Shown here piece by piece: positions 23,356-32,788 of a stretch of 64,000 nucleotides of DNA (position 1 is the stretch's first letter; every line of letters begins with the position of its first letter). The DNA comes from Bin5 sp022821545. Its GTDB lineage: Bacteria; Chloroflexota; Anaerolineae; Caldilineales; Caldilineaceae. Below the pieces are notes generated by a model. The model was given only the letters and a program-made list of their open reading frames with translations. It searched no databases and was not told the DNA's origin. The stretch is taken from positions 4,836,001-4,900,000 of the forward strand of contig CAXXLO010000002.1 of the NCBI GenBank assembly GCA_963664085.2. Reading direction: 5' to 3'. A program made the translations under genes and the position numbers.

Positions 23356-24378
23356 ATGAACAAGATTCCGCTTAGGCAAGTTGGCAGCACAGGGACATCG
23401 GTCACCGAGTTTGGGCTGGGTACGGCGCCGCTGGGAGACCTGTTCGAGGGGCTCGATGAAGGTGCGGCGCAGGACGTGCTGCAGGCCGCCTGGGACGTTG
23501 GCGTACGATTCTTCGATACGTCTCCCTTTTACGGCAATGGCAAGAGCGAACACCGCGTCGGCCACTTCCTGCGACAGAAACCGCGTGATGAATTTGTACT
23601 TTCGACCAAAGTCGGGAGAGTCTTCCACCCTACAAGAGATCCGGAAGCGTTTGATCCCGGCCCCTTCGTGGGAGCATTGCCGTTCAAATTCACTGTTGAC
23701 TACAGCTATGACGGCATCATGCGTTCGTACGAAGACAGCCTGCAGCGGCTCAGCCTGCCCAATGTCGACCTACTGGTTATCCACGACCTGGATTTCTACT
23801 TTTACGAGACCGAGGCCCGCGTGAACGCCTACCTAAACCAGCTGTTTACCAGCGGCTGGCGGGCGCTCGACGAACTGCGACGTCACGGGCTGGTTAAGGG
23901 TGTCGGCGCGGGCATCAATGAATTGGGGATGATTCCCCGTTTTCTCGACCTGGTGGACCTGGACTTCTTTCTGGTCGCCTACGGGTACAACCTGCTTACG
24001 CAGGAGATGCTGGAGGAGGAGTTCCCCCTTTGCGAACAGCGGGGCATCAGCATCATTGTCGGCGCAGTCTTTGCTTCGGGGATTCTGGCGACCGGCGCTG
24101 TGCCGGGGGCACGGTATTTCTACGCGCCCGCTTCGCCTGAAATAATGGAAAGGACCGTCCGTATCGAGCGGATTTGCGAACGATATCAGACGCCGCTGCC
24201 TTGCGCCGCGCTGCAGTTCCTGACGGCCAACCCAATTGTGTCGGCCGTCATCCCGGGCGCGCTCGAGGCTGCCCACGTGCAGACGAACTTCGACCTGCTC
24301 CAGAAGCCGGTCCCCGGGGAACTGTGGCGTGCGTTAAAATCGGAGGGGTTGCTCAGGGAGGATGCGCCCACTCCCTGA
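23356..24378 (+). CDS. Aldo/keto reductase
   Basis: NAD(P)H-dependent oxidoreductase with a TIM barrel, 340 aa, closest in pattern to the D-threo-aldose 1-dehydrogenase/L-fucose dehydrogenase group. The catalytic tetrad is visible: Asp in RFFDTSPFYG, Tyr in the same segment, Lys in VLSTKVGR and His in LLVIHDLDFY. The C-terminal NADP-binding segment has ANPIVSAVIPGA. AAAGAGGG lies upstream of the ATG. It is alone on its strand between the methyltransferase operon and the first complex I locus, converging on nuoN. Confidence 0.92.
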   Translation: MNKIPLRQVGSTGTSVTEFGLGTAPLGDLFEGLDEGAAQDVLQAAWDVGVRFFDTSPFYGNGKSEHRVGHFLRQKPRDEFVLSTKVGRVFHPTRDPEAFDPGPFVGALPFKFTVDYSYDGIMRSYEDSLQRLSLPNVDLLVIHDLDFYFYETEARVNAYLNQLFTSGWRALDELRRHGLVKGVGAGINELGMIPRFLDLVDLDFFLVAYGYNLLTQEMLEEEFPLCEQRGISIIVGAVFASGILATGAVPGARYFYAPASPEIMERTVRIERICERYQTPLPCAALQFLTANPIVSAVIPGALEAAHVQTNFDLLQKPVPGELWRALKSEGLLREDAPTP

Positions 24379-24417
24379 GAGACTATGGGACAACCTGAGA
24401 GTCTATGGGACAACGGA
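24376..24417. repeat. 21-bp tandem duplication at the convergent gene junction
   Basis: Two copies of CCTGAGAG(A/T)CTATGGGACAA in tandem, with one mismatch, cover the end of the aldo/keto reductase gene, the short gap and the last codons of nuoN. It is a simple slippage-type repeat with no evident function. Confidence 0.7.
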
Positions 24418-25908
24418 GAGAAGCTGCACTGAGGCGTTGCTTACCCAGTCAAGCACCGCGCTGGGGTAGACACCGATCCAGACCGTAACGACTGTACAGA
24501 TAAGCAGACTGGTCTGCAGCGCCATTGGCACTTCCAGGGTCTCGCCTTCGCCTTCGCTGGTGAAGAACATCTCTCGTACTACGCGCAAGTAGTAGAAGGC
24601 AGCGATACCGGCATTGATCATGCCAATGCCTGCCAACCAGAAGTACTGGCGCTGGATGGCGGCGCCGAAGACGTAGAATTTGCCGAAGAAGCCACCTGTG
24701 AGCGGAATGCCCGTCAGACTGAGCAGGAAGACGGTAAACATGACCGCCAGCCAGGGCGCGCGCATGATCAGACCCCGGTAGGCGCTGATATGTGTGCTGT
24801 CGACCGTCTCTTCCAGCGCCATGACCACCAGGAATGCGCCGACGTTCGTGAACAGATAGGCGAAGAGATAGAGAAGCACTCCGTTAAGACCATCCATCGC
24901 GCTCGACGAGGATGACGTTACGGCAACCAGACCCATCAAAATATAGCCGGCCTGGGCGACGGAGCTGTAGGCAATCATGCGTTTGACGCTGCTCTGCCGC
25001 AGAGCCGCCAGATTACCCATCGTCATGGTGATGATGCTGAATGCGGCCAGAACGGGCACCCAGTTGAACTCAAAAGAGGCCATGGCCACGATAAAGAAAC
25101 GGGCCAGCACGGCAAAGGCCGCGGCCTTCGAGGCGGTGGAGAGATAGGTGGCGACCGGCGTGGGTGAGCCGTCGTAGGTGTCCGGGGCCCACTGGTAGAA
25201 GGGCGCCAGGCTCGCCTTGAATCCCAATCCAGCCAGGATAAGAAGCATGGCCGGCAGGGCGGCAAAGGCCAGCCCGCTAACTTCCGTGGATTCACCAAGG
25301 ATTTCGGAGAACGAAGCGGCGATGTCGTGAAGGTAGAGCGATCCTGTCGCACCGTAAAGAAGGCTGATTCCGTACAGCATTACCGCTGATGCGATCGACC
25401 CGTAGAGGAAGTACTTCAGCCCAGCCTCGTTGCTGCGCCGGTTCTCGCGCAGGAAACCGGCCAGCATGTAACTGGTAATCGACAGGAATTCGATGGCGAG
25501 ATAGATGAGCACCAGGTTGTTGGCGCTGGCGGCAATGCTCATCGCCAGGCTGACCATCAGGAAGAAGGTCCAGAACTCGCCCTGATTGCCGGAGCGGCGG
25601 TTCATGTAACGCCCGCCGGCGATGGTCGTCAGGATCATGCCGGAAAAGATGGTGACCTTGATGAAGCTGCCGAAGTTATCGATGGTCATCATCGAGTAGG
25701 CCACCTTCGGCCCGGCTTCCGGATCGGAGATGTTCAGCTGCAGGACGGCGGCAACGAGGGCCGCGGTCAGGAACAGGGCCGACAACGCCATGTAGCTCAG
25801 CCCCGATTTCTTGCCCACACCGGGGTCGTAGGCCAGGTCGAGGCAGAAGATAAACAGGCCGCCGATGAGAAGTATGAGTTCGGGTGCGATATATCCTAAG
25901 TCGCCCAC
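24403..25908 (-). CDS. nuoN: NADH-quinone oxidoreductase subunit N, locus 1
   Basis: Antiporter-like proton-pumping subunit of the complex I membrane arm, 501 aa, about fourteen membrane helices. Typical blocks are LIYLAIEFLSITSYMLAGF, GLKYFLYGSIASAVMLYG, FKASLAPFYQWAPDTYDG, and QSSVKRMIAYSSVAQAGY, with the key Glu and Lys residues in these segments. The start is GTG at 25908 with GGAGAA upstream. Last gene of the leftward, membrane-arm-only complex I locus; a separate NuoN is encoded at 47697-49163. Confidence 0.95.
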   Translation of the reverse strand: MGDLGYIAPELILLIGGLFIFCLDLAYDPGVGKKSGLSYMALSALFLTAALVAAVLQLNISDPEAGPKVAYSMMTIDNFGSFIKVTIFSGMILTTIAGGRYMNRRSGNQGEFWTFFLMVSLAMSIAASANNLVLIYLAIEFLSITSYMLAGFLRENRRSNEAGLKYFLYGSIASAVMLYGISLLYGATGSLYLHDIAASFSEILGESTEVSGLAFAALPAMLLILAGLGFKASLAPFYQWAPDTYDGSPTPVATYLSTASKAAAFAVLARFFIVAMASFEFNWVPVLAAFSIITMTMGNLAALRQSSVKRMIAYSSVAQAGYILMGLVAVTSSSSSAMDGLNGVLLYLFAYLFTNVGAFLVVMALEETVDSTHISAYRGLIMRAPWLAVMFTVFLLSLTGIPLTGGFFGKFYVFGAAIQRQYFWLAGIGMINAGIAAFYYLRVVREMFFTSEGEGETLEVPMALQTSLLICTVVTVWIGVYPSAVLDWVSNASVQLLSVVP

Positions 25909-25998
25909 GGATTATTCTCCATTTTGCAGTGCCGGACATCGACCTGCTGCCGGCTTTCAGAACTGGCGCCGGCAGCGAACGACCGGTCACTGCAGTGT

Positions 25999-27597
25999 TC
26001 AGACAAGGCTCTGCACAAAGGCCAGGAGCTCCCGCGCAGACTGGTTAAAGTAGCTCACCAGGGGCGTTGGGTAGATGCCGATCAGGAACATCGCCGCGAT
26101 CAGGGGCCACATCGTCACTTTCTCAAATCCGACCATATCGGTGGGGCCGTCGGCGTGTTCACCTTTCACTGTGGTCCAGTGAGGGAGTTTGCTGGGGTCA
26201 TACTCGCCAAGGAAGACATTCTGGATGATGCGGTAGAGAATGTAGACGGCGGTTATGACGATGCCGATCGTGCCAAAGGCAGCCCAGTAGGGCATGATGG
26301 CAAAAGCCCCGCGGAAGGTGAACAGCTCCGCCCAGAAACCGGCCAGGCCGGGCAGGCCCAGGCTGGCGAAGGCCGCCGTCAACATAAGGCCATAGAAGTG
26401 GGGCGTCTTGGTCGCCAGTCCGCCAAATCTCGACAGGTCGCGCGTATGCGCCCGCTCGTAGATGATGCCAACGAGAAAGAACAGCGCTCCGGTGATGATG
26501 CCGTGATTGAACATCTGCAGGGCGGCGCCGTTGAGGGCCATTGCGGCGCTGTCCTGAATTGCCTGCGCGCTTAGTCCGAACCTGTTGACGGCGCCCGCCA
26601 GGGCGTCGGGCGTCATCACTGCGGCCGCGGCTCCGATCCCCAGCATCACGTAACCCATGTGGCTGACGGAACTATATGCGATCAGTCGTTTCAGATCGGT
26701 CTGGGCCACGCATACAAATGCGCCGTAGACGATGGCGATTGCTCCCAACCCCACAATCCAGGTGGCCCAGTAGACGGACGCCTCGGGAAAGCTTGGCAAC
26801 ATGATGCGTAACATACCGTAGGCGCCGAGCTTCAGCAGAACGCCTGCCAGAATTACCGAGCCTGCCGTGGGCGCCTCAGTATGGGCGTCGGGAAGCCAGG
26901 TGTGGAAGGGGAAGCTGGGTACTTTGAAGGCGAATCCCAGGAAAAAGCCCCAGAACGCCAGGCTGGCCAGCGTCAGGTTGCCGGCGAAGGGCTGGGCCGC
27001 AGCCGCTTCAACGATGTCGAAGGTCCCTGTTGCGAAGTAGACGCCCAAGATCGCGAGCAGCATCGCCACCGAGCCCACCAGTGTATAGATGAAGAACTTG
27101 GTGGCGGCGTATCCGCGATTCTCTCCACCCCAGATTCCAATGAGAAAGTACATCGGCACCAGGCTGATCTCCCAAAAGACATAGAAGAGAACGTAGTCCA
27201 GGGCCAGAAAAACGCCTATCATGCTGAATTCCAGCAAGTGCATCAGAAAGAAGTACTCTTTGACGCGCTCATTGATGACGCCGGCACTGTAGTACAGACT
27301 CAGTGTGCTGAGCAGAGTGGTCAGGAAGATGAGGGGAAGGCTCAGCCCGTCAACGCCGAGATGGTAACCGGCGTTCAGCTGTGGAATCCACTGGGCGAAC
27401 TGCTCAAACTGCATTCCCCCCGAGTCGGAGTCATAGGCGAAAAGCAGATAGACGCTGAGGCCAAGAGGGAGCAAACTGGCCCAGATCGAGCCCTTCTTTA
27501 TCAGGCTGTCGCTTCTGCCAAGCAGGATGACAAGAAGCGCCGACACCAGCGGCCAGAAGAGCAGTATGGTGAGGATAACCGAATCAAGTGATTCCAT
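25999..27597 (-). CDS. nuoM: NADH-quinone oxidoreductase subunit M, locus 1
   Basis: Antiporter-like membrane subunit, 532 aa. Recognisable features are YFFLMHLLEFSMIGVFLALD with the conserved Glu, the loop VFWEISLVPMYFLIG, FPFHTWLPDAHTEAPTAGS, and LKRLIAYSSVSHMGYV. Relative to NuoM of locus 2 it carries an extra stretch after HMGYVMLGIGAAAAVM (TPDALAGAVNRFGLSAQAI), lengthening a loop between helices. GGAGAC precedes the ATG. It sits between nuoL and nuoN in the order seen in most complex I operons. Confidence 0.95.
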   Translation of the reverse strand: MESLDSVILTILLFWPLVSALLVILLGRSDSLIKKGSIWASLLPLGLSVYLLFAYDSDSGGMQFEQFAQWIPQLNAGYHLGVDGLSLPLIFLTTLLSTLSLYYSAGVINERVKEYFFLMHLLEFSMIGVFLALDYVLFYVFWEISLVPMYFLIGIWGGENRGYAATKFFIYTLVGSVAMLLAILGVYFATGTFDIVEAAAAQPFAGNLTLASLAFWGFFLGFAFKVPSFPFHTWLPDAHTEAPTAGSVILAGVLLKLGAYGMLRIMLPSFPEASVYWATWIVGLGAIAIVYGAFVCVAQTDLKRLIAYSSVSHMGYVMLGIGAAAAVMTPDALAGAVNRFGLSAQAIQDSAAMALNGAALQMFNHGIITGALFFLVGIIYERAHTRDLSRFGGLATKTPHFYGLMLTAAFASLGLPGLAGFWAELFTFRGAFAIMPYWAAFGTIGIVITAVYILYRIIQNVFLGEYDPSKLPHWTTVKGEHADGPTDMVGFEKVTMWPLIAAMFLIGIYPTPLVSYFNQSARELLAFVQSLV

Positions 27598-27661
27598 GAA
27601 GCCGTCTCCACGCAGGGTTATAGTTTAGGCAGTATTGGCGCTTCGCGTGCGGCGCCGCTCC

Positions 27662-29884
27662 TTACACCAAAGTAAGTATCATAGGTAACACGTTCAAGAA
27701 GAGCCATACGGCCAGGACCAGCATTCCGAAGAGCAGGTATGTCTGGACGCGCCCATCCTGCAACAGACGGGCGATGTGCCCGGCCTGATCGGATATCCAG
27801 CCGACTCCGTCAACGAAGCCGTCAACGACGAATTTGTCAAAGGCAGAGGTGAGATCGCCGATCCGGATGGCGATACGTCCAATCCCGTTGACAATCCAGT
27901 CGATAATCCATTCGCGGTCGAACAGGGCCAGGAAGCGGCTGAGCCACATCGTGAATAGCACGATCGTGCCATTGTAGAGTTCGTCAATCCAGTACTTGCG
28001 ATGCCACATCCACCAGACAGGACCGAGAATCCGCGCGACGGGGTCGGTCTGACCCTCCTTCAGCCCTTGTCCGTAGATCAGGTAGCCGGCTCCAAGGCCG
28101 CCAAGCGCGACCACGATTGAGACTGCCAGCGGCACGAAGTTGAAGTCCGGGTGATGCGGGTACAGGTGCATGTACTTCATGTAAGGTTCGAGGAAGTGCG
28201 CGATCCAGTTGGGAACGGCGCCGCCCAGAATCGGAAATGCCTCGGGAATGCCGACCCAACCGCCGGCGATGGCGAAGACGCTGATCAGAATCAGTGGTGT
28301 CGTCATGCTGGCGACGCTCTCCGGCGCGTGCGAGGCTCCTTCCGTGCGCGCCCGTCCCAAAAAGGTCAGCCCGATCTGCCGCATCGTATAAAAGGCGGTC
28401 AGGAAGGCGGCCAGGGCCAGCGTCCAGAACACCCACTGGTGGTTGCCGTCCCAGGCGAAGGCCAGGATCTCATCCTTAGACCAGAAGCCGGCTGTAACCA
28501 GGGGAAAGCCGGAAAGGGCCAGCCCGCCGATGATGAATGTCCATCCCGTGCGGGGCATCCTCGTCAGGAGGCCGCCCATGTTGCGCATATCCTGCGCGTC
28601 TTCGGTATCCAGCACGCCGTCGGCGCGGCGGACGATATGTTCGGCGGGGCTATCGCCATGGTCGTCGTGCGCGTGCTCGTGCGCGTGATGGTAGCCATGC
28701 TCAACGCCGTGAATCACGCTGCCTGAACCGAGGAACAGGAGAGCCTTGAAGAAGGCGTGTGTCAGCAGGTGGAAGAGCGCGGCGACGTATGCCCCCATGC
28801 CGATGGCGGCGACCATGTATCCGAGCTGGGAGATCGTGGAGAAGGCCAGCACACGTTTTATGTCCCACTGGGCCACGGCGATTGTCGCCGCAAACAGGGC
28901 CGTAAATGCGCCGATGAAAGCGACGAACTGCAGCGTTCCGCTGGAGACTTCGCCTGAAAACTCGTAGATCGGGAACATCCGAACCAGCAGAAAGACACCG
29001 GCCGACACCATCGTGGCCGCGTGGATCATGGCGCTGACGGGAGTCGGCCCTTCCATAGCATCGGGCAGCCAGATGTGCAGCGGGAACTGGGCGCTCTTGC
29101 CGATAGCGCCGCAGAAGATGAGCACACCGATGAGGGAAATCCAGTGGACTTCGCCGAAGAGAGGCAGGTTCACAAGCGAATGGGCGAGCTGGTCCAAATT
29201 GGTTTCGGTGAAGAGCTCGCTGAAACGCAGGCTGCTCGGCTCGCTGCGCACGTAGAGCAGAATCAAGCCGATCATGAGCAGTGCATCGCCGATGCGTGTG
29301 GTGATGAACGCCTTCACGGCAGCTGCCCGCGCCGTAGCCTTCTCGTACCAGAAACCGATCAACAGATAGCTGCACAGCCCCATCACTTCCCAGAACACAA
29401 AGAACTGAAGCAGATTGTTGGCGACGACCAACCCCAACATACCTGTGGCGAACAGGCAGATATAGGCCATGAAGCGACTGTAGCGGGGGTCTTTGCCCTG
29501 CGCATAGGCGGTCGGGAACTGCTCTGCCTTGAGATGGTGGGGGAAACTCATGTAGCCGCTGGAGTAGATGAAAATCATCAACACCAGGAAAGGCACCATG
29601 AAAAGCATCAGGGCATTGGCCGGGTCAACCGCGTATCCGATGACAAACTCAGTGGCGCCCGTGGGAATTGAGTATATCGCCTCGTCAACCGGATGGTCGC
29701 CGAAATGGTCGCGGAAGAATGAAGCAAAGGCGATTCCCCAACCCAAAACGCAACTGAGAAGAGCCGCGCCGATTGCGGTCAGTGCGCTGCCGCGTTTGTT
29801 TTTGTTGAGAAAAAGCAGGATCGCCAAGAATGCCAGGAAGGGAGGAATCGGCACAACCCAGGTGACGCTGAAAAGTCCTTCCAT
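27662..29884 (-). CDS. nuoL: NADH-quinone oxidoreductase subunit L, locus 1, with His-rich loop
   Basis: Largest antiporter-like membrane subunit with the long lateral helix, 740 aa, about 100 residues longer than the locus 2 copy. Conserved blocks include FFVFWEVMGLCSYLLIGFWY, SAQFPLHIWLPDAMEGPTPV and KRVLAFSTISQLGYM. Near residues 391-412 there is an insertion with ten or so His residues (HGYHHAHEHAHDDHGD), possibly a metal-binding loop, followed by a further charged stretch. GAGG lies upstream of the ATG. It follows the small TPR-like protein gene in the leftward locus. Confidence 0.95.
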   Translation of the reverse strand: MEGLFSVTWVVPIPPFLAFLAILLFLNKNKRGSALTAIGAALLSCVLGWGIAFASFFRDHFGDHPVDEAIYSIPTGATEFVIGYAVDPANALMLFMVPFLVLMIFIYSSGYMSFPHHLKAEQFPTAYAQGKDPRYSRFMAYICLFATGMLGLVVANNLLQFFVFWEVMGLCSYLLIGFWYEKATARAAAVKAFITTRIGDALLMIGLILLYVRSEPSSLRFSELFTETNLDQLAHSLVNLPLFGEVHWISLIGVLIFCGAIGKSAQFPLHIWLPDAMEGPTPVSAMIHAATMVSAGVFLLVRMFPIYEFSGEVSSGTLQFVAFIGAFTALFAATIAVAQWDIKRVLAFSTISQLGYMVAAIGMGAYVAALFHLLTHAFFKALLFLGSGSVIHGVEHGYHHAHEHAHDDHGDSPAEHIVRRADGVLDTEDAQDMRNMGGLLTRMPRTGWTFIIGGLALSGFPLVTAGFWSKDEILAFAWDGNHQWVFWTLALAAFLTAFYTMRQIGLTFLGRARTEGASHAPESVASMTTPLILISVFAIAGGWVGIPEAFPILGGAVPNWIAHFLEPYMKYMHLYPHHPDFNFVPLAVSIVVALGGLGAGYLIYGQGLKEGQTDPVARILGPVWWMWHRKYWIDELYNGTIVLFTMWLSRFLALFDREWIIDWIVNGIGRIAIRIGDLTSAFDKFVVDGFVDGVGWISDQAGHIARLLQDGRVQTYLLFGMLVLAVWLFLNVLPMILTLV

Positions 29885-29943
29885 TGAAAAGCCTCAAGTT
29901 AGAATGAAGTCCGGACGTTCATCCGTAGTCGGTTCAAGATTCA

Positions 29944-30008
29944 GTCGCAATGCTGAGGCGCAATAATAAGGCGCAATACTCAGGCGCAAAGCTCAGTCGC
30001 AAAACCTA
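29944..30008. repeat. Five 13-bp tandem repeats between nuoL and the TPR-like gene
   Basis: Five consecutive imperfect 13-mers with core GKCGCAAWRNTNA cover 29944-30008. They end at the stop codon of the TPR-like gene and lie about 60 nt before nuoL on the transcribed strand. Units are too short for CRISPR and there are no spacers. They may be a slippage tract. Confidence 0.75.
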
Positions 30009-30383
30009 GTGCGCCGTTTGGCCTCGAACCAGATTGGCGACGACATACCCCACGAGCAGACCGGCAAATGCAAATGCGAACAGCCACAGATCGTTGTCCA
30101 GCCCTGCGCCCGAGCCGATGCCCGTAAAGATGACTGCCCCGATAAGAGAAACGACAAGGCGAAATGTTTGCGCTTTCTTGTGCAGTCGGGCTTTTGCCAG
30201 AAGTTGCGCTGCGTCGCCATAGTCGGGCTGATACTTAATGATCTCTTTGAGCGCATACACGGCGCCCGTGTAGTTACCGCTCGCCATCTTCTCCTGTGCG
30301 AGCTGGTAGAGAAAACTGCATTGCTCTTCAAGCGTCCCCGTCAGCTGCTTCTTGGCCACCTTTTCCTGGTCATCTCCGCACAC
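30006..30383 (-). CDS. Small TPR-like protein with two C-terminal membrane segments, in the complex I locus
   Basis: A 125-aa protein with an N-terminal helical pair resembling a tetratricopeptide unit (QEKMASGNYTGAVYALKEII, then YQPDYGDAAQLLAKAR) and two hydrophobic segments (about 73-92 and 98-117). It lies between nuoK and nuoL, 40 nt after nuoK. The reading frame begins at GTG (30383) with only a poorly spaced ribosome site, so the start is uncertain. No complex I subunit matches it; its place suggests an assembly factor or accessory subunit specific to this locus. The function is not known. Confidence 0.65.
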   Translation of the reverse strand: MCGDDQEKVAKKQLTGTLEEQCSFLYQLAQEKMASGNYTGAVYALKEIIKYQPDYGDAAQLLAKARLHKKAQTFRLVVSLIGAVIFTGIGSGAGLDNDLWLFAFAFAGLLVGYVVANLVRGQTAH

Positions 30384-30422
30384 GACTCCGCCGGCGGCGC
30401 CATCATGCCTGCACGGGCCGGT

Positions 30423-30737
30423 CTAGCCTGAAAGCAGGTCCAACTCGTCGACGTCGATAGTGCGCCGCTCGCGATAGACGGCGATTATCAGGGCCAGGCC
30501 CACCGCGGCCTCGGCTGCGGCCAGGCCGATAATCAGAACGGCAAAAGCCTGTCCTGTCAGATCCTCCATCGGGCCGACGCCGTGCCGCCAAAATGCCACC
30601 AGGTTAATGTTGGCGGCGTTGAGCATCAACTCGATGCCCATGAGCATGGCGATGGCGTTGCGCCGGGCCAGCGCTCCGTACAGGCCGCATGAGAACAGAA
30701 ATGCGGCGAGCATCAGATACCAACTGAGAGGAACCAT
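30423..30737 (-). CDS. nuoK: NADH-quinone oxidoreductase subunit K, locus 1
   Basis: Small membrane subunit with three helices, 104 aa with the ATG at 30737 (MVPLSWYL); a TTG five codons upstream is possible. The two buried glutamates of the proton path are in GIELMLNAANINLVAF and GLAAAEAAVGLALI. It follows nuoJ by 80 nt in the leftward locus. Confidence 0.94.
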   Translation of the reverse strand: MVPLSWYLMLAAFLFSCGLYGALARRNAIAMLMGIELMLNAANINLVAFWRHGVGPMEDLTGQAFAVLIIGLAAAEAAVGLALIIAVYRERRTIDVDELDLLSG

Positions 30738-30817
30738 ATATGTCAACCCCAAACCGATGCGGTAGCAGGTAAACTGTGATCAGTCATTGCGGCAACCGTT
30801 TATGTTCAGCATGTTCT

Positions 30818-31348
30818 TTAGCGGTCGCGCGCCAACATGACGGCGCCGACCAGAGCCAGTAGCAGCAGCAGCCCCAGAACTTCAAATGCAATTACGTACG
30901 TCGTTACAAACTCCCTGCCCAGTGCGCCAATCAGCGCTTCGTCGGCAACAACCTCTTCGCCCGCGGCCGGCCATGGCGTTGCCCGCGCAAAGGCCAACAG
31001 CCCGATGAAAAAGAGAAAGGCGAACAGCGACGACTTGCCCCACTGATTGTTGAGCGGAGAGGTGCGCCCGTACATCATGCTGCGCGTGAGCATGATGGCG
31101 AACGCGATCAACATGGCGATGGCGCCGACGTACACGAGCACCTGGCTGACCGCCAGAAACTCGGCTTCCAGAAAGATATAGACGCCGGCGACGCCGAAAA
31201 AGGTCAGCGTCAGGGCCAGAGCGCTGTGAAAGAGGTTGCGGCTTATCACCACGGCCAGCCCGGCAACGGCAGTAAGCAGGGCCACCTGGATAAACACGAA
31301 CTGTTCAAATGTCGGAATCGGTACCTCTATGCCCAGCGGTAACTGCAT
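30818..31348 (-). CDS. nuoJ: NADH-quinone oxidoreductase subunit J, locus 1
   Basis: Membrane subunit, 176 aa, five helices. The conserved third-helix region AVSQVLVYVGAIAMLIAFAIML and the N-terminal block LFHSALALTLTFFGVAGVYIFLEAEF (key residues S, L, F, A-E-F) identify it. Start ATG at 31348. It lies between nuoH and nuoK. Confidence 0.94.
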   Translation of the reverse strand: MQLPLGIEVPIPTFEQFVFIQVALLTAVAGLAVVISRNLFHSALALTLTFFGVAGVYIFLEAEFLAVSQVLVYVGAIAMLIAFAIMLTRSMMYGRTSPLNNQWGKSSLFAFLFFIGLLAFARATPWPAAGEEVVADEALIGALGREFVTTYVIAFEVLGLLLLLALVGAVMLARDR

Positions 31349-31461
31349 GGGAATCCCTGCCTTATCTGGTGGGGAGTGACTCTACGCTTGCCAGTGCCCC
31401 GACGCAACGCAGCCGCAAACAGGTTTCGGCTCGTCAGGCACAACCTAGTGCCAGGAACAAC

Positions 31462-32703
31462 CTAATACATGGTGCCTTTTTCGGAAACCTGCATGGAGCC
31501 TATCAGAGAAGTTGGTTCGAAAGAGCGCTTGGTGCGCATCTGTTCTTCACGGAAGTATTTCTGCAGTACGTAGGCAACGACCGCCATAACGCCGACATTG
31601 GCGATAAAGATCAGTACATATTGAACGGCAACCGGGGTTGGCAGCTTTTGAATTATGGCCTGGGCCACAATCAGACCGATCATCAGCGGCACAAGCACCT
31701 TCCAGGCGAAGTACATCATCTGGTCAATGCGGATGCGGGGGAAGGTCCCTCTGATCCACTGCTGAAGGACGTAGACGCCGTACACCTTGATCATGAAATA
31801 TACCAGACCCAGCAACGGACCAATGACCGGCAAGCCGACACCAGGACCCTGCCAGCCGCCCAAGAAGAGCGTTACGGCAACGGCAGCCAGTATCCAGGCG
31901 TTGAGGAACTGGGCCAGGAAGAACATGGCGAACTTCATGCCAGAATACTCGATATGGAATCCGGCGATCAGCTCAGACTCCGCTTCCAACAGGTCGAAGG
32001 GCGTCAGTTCGGCCTCGGCAAGCGAGCTGACAAAAAAGACGATCAGCGCTCCCGGCATAACGACACCGAGCCAGCCCAACCCGAGGTTAAAGCCGCCGAG
32101 ATGCAGCGACTGCATTTCGACTATATGGCCGAAACGCATCGAACCGGTGAGCAGTACCACCGTCAGGACGGCAAGCACCAGAGGAATCTCGTAGCTCAAA
32201 AGCTGAGCCACCACACGAAAGCCGGCCAGCAAGGCGTATTTGTTGTTGCTGCCCCAGCCGGCCATCAGCGCCGCCATGATGCCTATTGAGCCGAGAGCCA
32301 CAATATAGAGGGCGGCAACGTTCAGGTCTACCCCGGTCAGGCCCGGCGCAAATGGAATGACCGCAAGCAGCATCAGCACACCGAAAACTGAGAGTACCGG
32401 GGACAGATTGTAGGCGATCTTGTCGGCTTCGTAGGGCGTGATGTCCTCTTTGGAGAGCAACTTGGCCGCATCGGCAGCGGTCTGGAGGAGGCCGTACTTG
32501 CCGACTCGATTGGGCCCGATGCGGTCCTGTATACGGCTGATGGCTTTGCGCGTGATCCAGATCAACAACAGAACGGATAACATGCCGTAGTTGATGAGGA
32601 TAAAGGAGCCGACGGCGTAGACCAGAGAGATGGCCGCCCAGCCGGGCAGTCCCAGCCCCATGAGCCAGCCGGAGAGCGCTTCGCTCCATTGGGTTACCTG
32701 CAT
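31462..32703 (-). CDS. nuoH: NADH-quinone oxidoreductase subunit H, locus 1
   Basis: Membrane subunit that forms the quinone chamber and E-channel, 413 aa, about 85 residues longer than its locus 2 counterpart because of N- and C-terminal extensions. Signature parts are RIQDRIGPNRVGKYGLLQ, DAAKLLSKEDITP, AGWGSNNKYALLAGFR, LSYEIPLVLAVL and FDLLEAESELIAGFHIEYSG with the conserved acidic loop. A strong ribosome site (GGAGG, 7 nt) precedes the ATG. It follows nuoA directly; the peripheral-arm genes that usually separate A and H are absent from this locus. Confidence 0.95.
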   Translation of the reverse strand: MQVTQWSEALSGWLMGLGLPGWAAISLVYAVGSFILINYGMLSVLLLIWITRKAISRIQDRIGPNRVGKYGLLQTAADAAKLLSKEDITPYEADKIAYNLSPVLSVFGVLMLLAVIPFAPGLTGVDLNVAALYIVALGSIGIMAALMAGWGSNNKYALLAGFRVVAQLLSYEIPLVLAVLTVVLLTGSMRFGHIVEMQSLHLGGFNLGLGWLGVVMPGALIVFFVSSLAEAELTPFDLLEAESELIAGFHIEYSGMKFAMFFLAQFLNAWILAAVAVTLFLGGWQGPGVGLPVIGPLLGLVYFMIKVYGVYVLQQWIRGTFPRIRIDQMMYFAWKVLVPLMIGLIVAQAIIQKLPTPVAVQYVLIFIANVGVMAVVAYVLQKYFREEQMRTKRSFEPTSLIGSMQVSEKGTMY

Positions 32704-32788
32704 AACTTAGCCTCCAAACAGGTAGCTGAGAAGTTGAGGTCCGCCGGGGCCGCGTCCTGCAAAACCAGGGGTAGCATTACTACGAGAC

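Noticed and set aside
29944..30008. CRISPR array
   Set aside because: Repeat units are 13 bp, contiguous and without spacers; no cas genes are in the window. The TTGACA modules were rejected for the same reasons.
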